Shown here piece after piece: positions 57,783-64,000 of a stretch of DNA of 64,000 nucleotides; positions within the stretch are counted from its first letter, which is position 1; each line of letters begins with the position of its first letter. Source of the DNA: Saccharomyces mikatae IFO 1815. Lineage: Eukaryota > Ascomycota > Saccharomycetes > Saccharomycetales > Saccharomycetaceae. A program made the translations under genes and the position numbers. The stretch is taken from assembly GCF_947241705.1 (NCBI RefSeq), contig NC_079262.1, positions 558,001 through 622,000 of the forward strand, read 5' to 3'. Under the pieces are notes generated by a model. The model saw only the letters and a program-made list of their open reading frames with translations. It was not told the origin of the DNA and did no database searches.

Positions 57783-57855
57783 AGCCCTGTAGGGGGCTCG
57801 AACCCCTAACCTTATGATTAAGAGTCATACGCGCTACCGATTGCGCCAACAAGGC
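57783..57855 (-). tRNA. tRNA-Lys(CUU)
   Basis: The reverse complement is a 73-base tRNA with acceptor GCCTTGT / ACAGGGC, anticodon CTT, T-arm GGTTCGAGCCC and no intron. An A-rich stretch at 57747-57782 contains the terminator. It matches tK(CUU)F. No LTR lies near it. Confidence 0.96.
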
Positions 57856-58068
57856 TTTCTAATCTCTGACTTTTGATCTTGTAAATACATCCTTGATCAG
57901 GAGTACACACTCTTTTCTCCTTTTCCTCACATTGTGCACAAAAGTGAAACAATGAGGATCTATGGTATTACACATGATGCTGTTTTAAACTGCTTGAAAC
58001 GGAAGAATACATACATGAACACACACATATATATATACACAAATTGGAGGTGAAATACATTACACTCT

Positions 58069-58413
58069 ATGATCAGAAGACCCCCCACTACCTTGCAACT
58101 CAGTCACGACGACGTGTCCTCCCTGATCGATGACCTTAACGAGCAGAAACTTAAGCAGCAGCTGAATGTCCAAAAGACAAAATATTTCCAAGGGAAAAAC
58201 ACCACCTCGCTACGGTCTCATACAGACATCCAAGATGTGTCACAAAATGTCGAAGACAACGACGATGATGCCGACATGTCTTCTTGTAATGACAAACCGG
58301 CCTCTGTTGCACACAACCGAATCCGCAATTCCTTGCATCTCTCCGCCGACAGCAATACCACCCATGAAACACCCAATGCAAGCGACAATCCTTTCTACAT
58401 TCGTGAGGAATAA
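58069..58413 (+). CDS. CDC26: Cdc26, anaphase-promoting complex subunit
   Basis: The protein has 114 residues (124 in S. cerevisiae). The N-terminal MIRRPPTTLQLSHDDVSSLIDDL is the segment that threads into the TPR superhelix of Cdc16 and stabilises the APC/C. The middle is a short coiled helix (NEQKLKQQLNVQKTKYFQGK) followed by an acidic, Asp/Asn-rich region that is shorter here, and a conserved NPFYIREE end. The gene starts about 210 bases downstream of tRNA-Lys, which is on the other strand. Confidence 0.95.
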   Translation: MIRRPPTTLQLSHDDVSSLIDDLNEQKLKQQLNVQKTKYFQGKNTTSLRSHTDIQDVSQNVEDNDDDADMSSCNDKPASVAHNRIRNSLHLSADSNTTHETPNASDNPFYIREE

Positions 58414-58549
58414 AAGCATAACAGTATTACCATCCTTATCCGCATCTACACTGACTTATAATTTTTTTGTTTTCTCTAATTTTATATACGTCGTATTATA
58501 ATAAAATATGAAAAATAGTACACTGTGTTGGTTGATTTCTTTTTTTCTT

Positions 58550-60223
58550 TTACAATGACCACGGTTTGTACACCTGAGGCTGGGATTGTGCAATAGAATC
58601 GTCTTCACCCGCCTCTTCGTCTTCCTTGCCCACACGCTTCACACCATGGCCCGTGACCGAAGTACCATCTTCTTGACTGCCCTCTTGGTCCTTCTCCACT
58701 AGTTGTATGCCCGAGTCTACTTGCTCTGAAATCAGCACTAGTTTCTTCGACACGTTCAACTCCTCCAGCGACTTGTTCAGGTCAAGAATTTGCTTGCTCA
58801 GCGATAATCGGTCGTTCAGCATTTTCTCGGATTCTTTCACATATTTCAGTTTTTCCATTTCTAGTTGCGTTTCCAGATCACACAATTTTGTGAATTTGCT
58901 CTCTAATTTGTCCATCGTCAACTTGACTAACTCTTGGATTATCACTTGGCTCTCTTCAATGTACTTTTCTGAGATCTCCCTCGACTTGTCAGAGACCTTA
59001 CCCAATCTGTCATCGCCTTGCAATAACGCCTGCACAGCGTCGTTCACACATTGCATCAACTTGGCGCCAGATGCATTGCCATCATGACTATTACCGCCCT
59101 TACCATTAAGTTGTGAACCAACTACTTCGTGAATATATTTGTCTTCAATTGGTAAGCTTAAAAACTTCTCAATGCAGTCTTCCACACGCTTATGTCCACC
59201 GACATGGGCTGAAATCTTTTCCCACTGGTCTTCATACATTTCAATACCCTCTAACAACAAAAGCATTTCCTGGTCTGACCAGTTTTTTTTAACTGTATTT
59301 CCGTTGTTTTCTAGCCTAATAAAATCCGAAGATTGGAAGTTGGCACCGAAATGACCCTCTTGGAAACACCGGGAGCAGAGGTTGGTGTCCCGTGCACGCA
59401 GATTGTGATAGCGCACATTGATCGACTCATTACCACATGTATGGCAAATATAAACCTTATGAATCTGTCTGGAGTTCTTGCTTTCATCTTGTAATGCATT
59501 GAAGTCTTGCGCGGAATCGTAAACGTTCCTTTTGATCGATAGATTAATAGGAAATTCCTTTTTGACATGCGGTTCTGCACCTTCTTCCTCTTCTGTTTCC
59601 TGTTTGATCACATTCTCCGGTAAAAATGGCTTCAAACCTTGCGGTGTGTCCAGTACCACCTGGAAGTGACCAGTAAAACTTGGCCCAATAAGACTGGGCT
59701 TGGTTCTGGGGTCAATCTGGTAATTAATCAACCCCCATTTTTCCAAAAAGGCGTGAATCTTCACTATCGATGCAACATCCATGGCCACATTTCTTCTTAC
59801 AGCGGTTATAGTCAAATATTCGTATGGTGAAAGACGGTACGTGTTAATGATGAAATTTCTCGTGTCCTTGTATGCCTTGGGCGTCTTGAACCTTGATGAA
59901 TCATTGAAGAAGTCCGGGTTCGATCTTTTTTCAATTTCATGTATCTTCGAAATATCAAACCAAGAGGCAAACGACGGAATAATCACTGGGTGTGTTTGCT
60001 TTGCCAAAAACCTTAGGGCCTTTTCTTCCAGTTTCTGTGCTTCTTGCTCGTAGTTGATCTTCTTATGAGCCACTTCTGCTCCTAAGGTGGCAGATTCCTC
60101 CTTTGCCTGTTCTTGTAGTAAGTGAGGAAAAGATGGCGTGTTGGTGGTCGTAGTAGGTGGCTCTTCGGTCGCCTCGTACGAGTCTACCATGGGGACATCC
60201 TTATCCTTCTCTGTATCACTCAT
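58550..60223 (-). CDS. RSC8: Rsc8, core subunit of the RSC chromatin remodeller
   Basis: The 557-residue protein has the same length as in S. cerevisiae. It is the SWI3/BAF155-like scaffold of the essential RSC complex. The SWIRM domain covers about 80-175 ([37 protein letters not shown]). A ZZ-like zinc motif lies about 257-295 ([10 protein letters not shown] and [13 protein letters not shown]), a SANT domain about 312-360 ([24 protein letters not shown]) and a C-terminal leucine-rich coiled coil about 430-510 mediates dimerisation. It converges with CDC26. Confidence 0.97.
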   Translation of the reverse strand: MSDTEKDKDVPMVDSYEATEEPPTTTTNTPSFPHLLQEQAKEESATLGAEVAHKKINYEQEAQKLEEKALRFLAKQTHPVIIPSFASWFDISKIHEIEKRSNPDFFNDSSRFKTPKAYKDTRNFIINTYRLSPYEYLTITAVRRNVAMDVASIVKIHAFLEKWGLINYQIDPRTKPSLIGPSFTGHFQVVLDTPQGLKPFLPENVIKQETEEEEGAEPHVKKEFPINLSIKRNVYDSAQDFNALQDESKNSRQIHKVYICHTCGNESINVRYHNLRARDTNLCSRCFQEGHFGANFQSSDFIRLENNGNTVKKNWSDQEMLLLLEGIEMYEDQWEKISAHVGGHKRVEDCIEKFLSLPIEDKYIHEVVGSQLNGKGGNSHDGNASGAKLMQCVNDAVQALLQGDDRLGKVSDKSREISEKYIEESQVIIQELVKLTMDKLESKFTKLCDLETQLEMEKLKYVKESEKMLNDRLSLSKQILDLNKSLEELNVSKKLVLISEQVDSGIQLVEKDQEGSQEDGTSVTGHGVKRVGKEDEEAGEDDSIAQSQPQVYKPWSL

Positions 60224-60449
60224 TATCCTATCGTTTTATCTACCCCTTGTGTCTCTGCTCTGCTTTTTCTTTGACCTTTTACTCTAAATCTGACGACTAA
60301 TTCTATGTTGATGAAACTTCGCTTGTTTTTTCCAACTTTTTCACGTCAAGCGGGTGACAAACAGAAACGCCATAATTAAATAAAACAGAGATGTAATAAG
60401 GACATGTCAAAACTGGCGATGAGATGAGCAGTTGCTCCAATACAAACCA

Positions 60450-62972
60450 ATGACTGTTATTGAAGACACCATGGGGGCCAGAGTGGCTGCAAGGACCAGA
60501 AATATGAAAAGCAGCAGTAATTACAGGGAGAAGGAAGTAGACGATATGACTGCGGACATTCTAGATTCAGAAGATGACGACAGTAAAAAAGGCAACGACA
60601 AAAATGATGATGCCCCCGTATGGTTACAAGACGACGTTCGTTCAGACGAAGATATTGAGCTGAACTCAGAGGACGATTCCGACACAGAAGCCATCCAAGC
60701 CCAAATGGTGGATACATTGAGTAAAGACACGAAGTCAGAGCAAAGTTCCTTGGACACTGAATTGTCTGAAATGGATACTAAGACCGTTTCTCTAAAATTG
60801 AAGAAATTGAACGAGTTCGTGAGGCAAAGTCAAGTATATTCCAGTATCATCGCAGATACTTTACTACAAAAATCCAATGAGGTTGCTAATTCTAATATCA
60901 AAGATGGTGACGACATCAGTAGTCAAGAACAGCCTTCCAAAAGACATAAAACAAAAAAAAAATCAATAACAGATTTTTTCAAAAAGCAGAAAAAGGATGA
61001 AAATATCGCCACTCCACAGAATTCTTCAGATGATATAGCCGTAAAACAACCTCGTCTGGTGAGAAACTGCACTTTAAAACCTTATCAATTAGAAGGCCTC
61101 AACTGGCTGATTACTCTCTATGAAAATGGTCTCAATGGAATCCTCGCTGATGAAATGGGTCTTGGTAAAACTGTTCAAAGTATTGCTCTTTTAGCGTTCA
61201 TATATGAAATGGATACAAAGGGCCCATTTCTGGTGGCTGCACCTTTAAGTACCCTAGATAATTGGATAAACGAATTTGCAAAATTCGCACCTGACCTACC
61301 AGTTTTGAAATATTATGGGGCCAATGGTTATAAAGAACGTTCCACAAAGTTGAAAAACTTCTTTAAGCTACATGGTGGCACGGGAGTCATTATTACATCA
61401 TATGAAATTATTCTAAGAGATACTGATTTGATCATGAGTCAAAATTGGAAGTTTTTAATAGTCGATGAAGGCCACCGTTTAAAAAATATAAATTGCAGGC
61501 TCATCAAAGAATTGAAGAAAATCAATACTTCGAACAGACTGTTGCTGACAGGAACACCTTTACAAAATAATCTGGCCGAATTATGGTCACTTTTGAATTT
61601 CATCATGCCTGATATTTTTGCCGATTTCGAAATATTTAATAAATGGTTTGATTTTGACAGTTTAAACTTAGAATCCGGTTCAAACTCTGAGGCATTAAAT
61701 AAGCTAATCAACGATGAATTACAGAAGAATTTGATTTCAAATTTGCACACAATTCTAAAACCATTTCTTTTGAGAAGGTTGAAAAAAGTTGTTCTGGCAA
61801 ATATTCTACCCCCAAAGAGGGAATATATTATAAATTGCCCAATGACAGTGGTACAGAAAAAATTCTACAAAGCAGGATTGAATGGAAAGCTAAAGAAAAC
61901 TTTGTTTAAGGAACTGATCAAAGACTTTTTCACTTTGAATGATGACTATATTGGTCACATTTCAAACCGATCCATAAGAGATTTTATTGACTTTAAACTA
62001 TCCAGTAATGAAAGTTCTAATACAGACAATAAAATCAATTCTACTTTGTTACAAATGGACAAATTATATAAGGAAAATCTGCAGGTCGAAATATCAAATA
62101 AAAAGTTACAGAACATGATGATGCAACTAAGGCAAATAATTGACTCAACCTTTTTGTTTTACTTTCCATACTTACATCCAGAGGATTTGACTTTGGAGAA
62201 TCTTTTAAAGACATCTGGAAAATTACAAACAATACAAAGGTTAATTCCCCCATTAATTTCTGAAGGGCACAAGGTACTGATCTATTCTCAGTTTGTGAAC
62301 ATGCTTGACTTGATTGAAGATTGGTGCGATTTAAACTCGTTCGCGTCATTTCGAATTGATGGTTCAGTAAATAATGAAACAAGAAAGGCTCAGTTAGAGA
62401 AATTTAATAGCTCGAAAGATAAACACAAGATTTTTCTGTTATCCACAAGAGCCGCAGGTTTGGGTATCAACCTAGTCGGGGCAGATACAGTGGTCCTGTT
62501 TGATAGTGACTGGAACCCACAGGTAGACTTACAAGCCATGGACAGGTGTCACCGTATTGGTCAAGAATCACCAGTTATAGTATACAGATTGTGTTGCGAT
62601 AATACTATTGAACATGTTATATTAACTCGAGCAGCTAATAAGCGGAATTTGGAAAGAATGGTTATTCAAATGGGAAAGTTTAACAGCCTGAAAAAACTGG
62701 CGTTAAATGAAGGTTCATTTCTGAAGGCAAACAAAGTGGGTGTTAATGTCACTAATAAAGACTTAGTGCAAGAATTATCTATGCTTTTAATGAGTAACGA
62801 ATCCAGTATTGGGTTCAAAAGTGAGAGACAGAAAGAAGATAACTCTACTGAGGGCCAACTAACTGATAAAGAGATCGAGGAACTAACTGATAGATCACTT
62901 GAAGCATACAAGACTAACAGGGTGGTAAATCTACCCCACGTTAGGCTATTTGAAACCACTTCCGGTTTTTAG
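60450..62972 (+). CDS. IRC5: Irc5, SNF2-family ATPase (Lsh/HELLS type)
   Basis: The protein has 840 residues from the ATG at 60450 (about 853 in S. cerevisiae). Snf2 motifs are complete: [10 protein letters not shown] (about 232), [11 protein letters not shown] (about 337, a DEGH box), [12 protein letters not shown] (about 368), then a second lobe with [14 protein letters not shown] (about 611), [12 protein letters not shown] (about 665) and [11 protein letters not shown] (about 695). The N-terminal about 190 residues are acidic and disordered, with a [11 protein letters not shown] segment near 170 that resembles a PIP-box (PCNA-binding) motif. In S. cerevisiae it supports cohesin loading and rDNA stability. 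Confidence 0.96.
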   Translation: MTVIEDTMGARVAARTRNMKSSSNYREKEVDDMTADILDSEDDDSKKGNDKNDDAPVWLQDDVRSDEDIELNSEDDSDTEAIQAQMVDTLSKDTKSEQSSLDTELSEMDTKTVSLKLKKLNEFVRQSQVYSSIIADTLLQKSNEVANSNIKDGDDISSQEQPSKRHKTKKKSITDFFKKQKKDENIATPQNSSDDIAVKQPRLVRNCTLKPYQLEGLNWLITLYENGLNGILADEMGLGKTVQSIALLAFIYEMDTKGPFLVAAPLSTLDNWINEFAKFAPDLPVLKYYGANGYKERSTKLKNFFKLHGGTGVIITSYEIILRDTDLIMSQNWKFLIVDEGHRLKNINCRLIKELKKINTSNRLLLTGTPLQNNLAELWSLLNFIMPDIFADFEIFNKWFDFDSLNLESGSNSEALNKLINDELQKNLISNLHTILKPFLLRRLKKVVLANILPPKREYIINCPMTVVQKKFYKAGLNGKLKKTLFKELIKDFFTLNDDYIGHISNRSIRDFIDFKLSSNESSNTDNKINSTLLQMDKLYKENLQVEISNKKLQNMMMQLRQIIDSTFLFYFPYLHPEDLTLENLLKTSGKLQTIQRLIPPLISEGHKVLIYSQFVNMLDLIEDWCDLNSFASFRIDGSVNNETRKAQLEKFNSSKDKHKIFLLSTRAAGLGINLVGADTVVLFDSDWNPQVDLQAMDRCHRIGQESPVIVYRLCCDNTIEHVILTRAANKRNLERMVIQMGKFNSLKKLALNEGSFLKANKVGVNVTNKDLVQELSMLLMSNESSIGFKSERQKEDNSTEGQLTDKEIEELTDRSLEAYKTNRVVNLPHVRLFETTSGF

Positions 62973-63040
62973 TCACACTATCGTACATTATTATTTAATT
63001 AATTATTTTATCCATACATACATAGATACATATACATCGA

Positions 63041-64000
63041 TCAACGTCCTTGTCGTACAAACTCTTCTTCTAGCTGCTCCCTTATTTCACGGTCCCTGAA
63101 AAAAGTATCTGCTGCATTCATTCTCTGTGCAAAGGTATCCTGAATACTATTCTTCGTACTTTGGAAATCAGTTTTGAGTTTGGTTATCCATTCCAATATC
63201 AAAGTCATGTCTAAATCATGCTTGATTAGGCGATTCCTCTCTGAAATAACTTTCTTTTTTAAATTCATAAAACGATGCCAATTCAAATGATTTTCCTCGA
63301 CATATTCAGAGTCATACTGATCTTTCAAATGTAAGCTTCTTATGTCCATATATGCCATTCTCTGTGACCATTGGCTTACCATTATATCCCCCCACTCCTC
63401 GTAAACTTCGACGTTTTCAAGGCGAATCGATTCCGCCAGTTTCGCCATTTCAGTAAGGAAAGAGTCTAATGAACAAAAAAGAGAATTCTCAAAATCTAAC
63501 AAATGTAATTTGTAGTTTTTCAATATTGATGTAATCGAAGATTTAGTAACATAAGCCTCCAATTCAAACTGGCCTGATTCATCAAAGTACTTTATTTTAC
63601 TCCGTTCAGGATCAAATTTAGAAGTACAATTAATGTCTTTGATCCTTGAATCCAAAAACCTTAACTGCTCACCAACTGTCTTGTTTAGGTCATCAAGCCT
63701 GTTAGTGATTTCAGTAGATTTATTCCGCACTTGAGCTTCGAACGTAGAGTGTATCTCTGAATCCAAAAGTGCTACCGCCCTGCGTACTTTTGACTCAATG
63801 GCCTTGATCCATGCTTCGTATTCCACTTTTAGTGATTCTGGTTCGTATATTTCTAACTCTGCATGGTTATCGGAACCAATAATAATCTTTGAAAAATCCT
63901 GCAAAATGGCAGCAGTGACGAGTTGTGAGTTTCCGCGGTCATCCTGTCCATCCTCGAACTCGTACTCTTGATTCCTCTCCACAGTCTCAATTTCGTCGTC
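63041..64000 (-). CDS. OSW7: Osw7 homologue, C-terminal 319 residues, cut by window edge
   Basis: The minus-strand frame is open from the right window edge to the stop at 63041; its start lies outside, so the GTG at 63982 is not the start. The visible part is helical and charged, with coiled-coil-like stretches and a conserved basic end (EEEFVRQGR). By position next to IRC5 it is YFR039C/OSW7, about 510 residues in S. cerevisiae, a paralogue of SHE10 involved in outer spore wall assembly. Function is from the family, not from motifs here. Confidence 0.88.
   Translation of the reverse strand, partial: DDEIETVERNQEYEFEDGQDDRGNSQLVTAAILQDFSKIIIGSDNHAELEIYEPESLKVEYEAWIKAIESKVRRAVALLDSEIHSTFEAQVRNKSTEITNRLDDLNKTVGEQLRFLDSRIKDINCTSKFDPERSKIKYFDESGQFELEAYVTKSSITSILKNYKLHLLDFENSLFCSLDSFLTEMAKLAESIRLENVEVYEEWGDIMVSQWSQRMAYMDIRSLHLKDQYDSEYVEENHLNWHRFMNLKKKVISERNRLIKHDLDMTLILEWITKLKTDFQSTKNSIQDTFAQRMNAADTFFRDREIREQLEEEFVRQGR

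Overview
The window is nuclear DNA of a budding yeast of the Saccharomyces sensu stricto group. Gene content, order and strand match the right arm of S. cerevisiae chromosome VI, from the DCV1 tail through IOC3, CMK1, GSY1, AIP5, IGD1, FAB1, ATG18, ROG3, PES4, LSB3, HIS2, ULI1, ECO1, CDC14, PTR3, MET10, SMC2, RPL2A, RRT5, RPL29, QCR6, PHO4, CDC26, RSC8 and IRC5 to the start of OSW7. It is probably not S. cerevisiae. Compared with the S. cerevisiae proteins as I remember them, Eco1, Pho4, Ptr3 and the Fab1 N-terminus carry many substitutions (about one residue in ten in Eco1) and several genes differ in length. A sister species (S. paradoxus, S. mikatae, S. jurei or S. kudriavzevii range) fits better. 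I could not run an alignment to decide.

Layout. 1-8.2 kb: DCV1 tail, chromatin factor IOC3, calmodulin kinase CMK1 and glycogen synthase GSY1. 8.2-15.2 kb: actin-nucleation cofactor AIP5, a tRNA-Gly with LTR relics, glycogen-debranching inhibitor IGD1 and a secreted glutaminyl-cyclase-like protein. 15.3-22.2 kb: the very large PI3P 5-kinase gene FAB1. 22.3-26.3 kb: the only accessory-looking stretch, with tRNA-Ser(GCU), a stack of nested LTRs, and a broken copy of the host gene related to the Klus killer toxin (YFR020W/CSS2). 26.3-36.4 kb: ATG18, ROG3, an origin-like interval, PES4, intron-containing LSB3 and HIS2. 36.6-38.5 kb: tRNA-Ala, ULI1 and two degenerate delta LTRs. 38.7-51.3 kb: cell-cycle and nutrient genes ECO1, CDC14, PTR3, MET10 and SMC2, plus tRNA-Tyr. 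51.7-64 kb: RPL2A (intron), RRT5, RPL29, QCR6, PHO4, a small uncharacterised ORF, tRNA-Lys, CDC26, RSC8, IRC5 and the C-terminal part of OSW7.

Functional links: GSY1 and IGD1 both act on glycogen. FAB1 makes PI(3,5)P2 and its effector ATG18 is the next intact gene. ECO1, CDC14, SMC2 and CDC26 are mitotic chromosome or exit factors; ECO1 and SMC2 have visible MCB boxes. MET10 carries CACGTG boxes of the Cbf1/Met4 type.

Most of the window is ordinary conserved yeast sequence. I found no clear new multi-gene system. The best leads are the nested LTR stack with readable target-site duplications and a tau-like LTR that does not look like canonical Ty4, the decayed killer-toxin-related gene, and a 96-codon ORF with a hydrophobic segment between PHO4 and CDC26.
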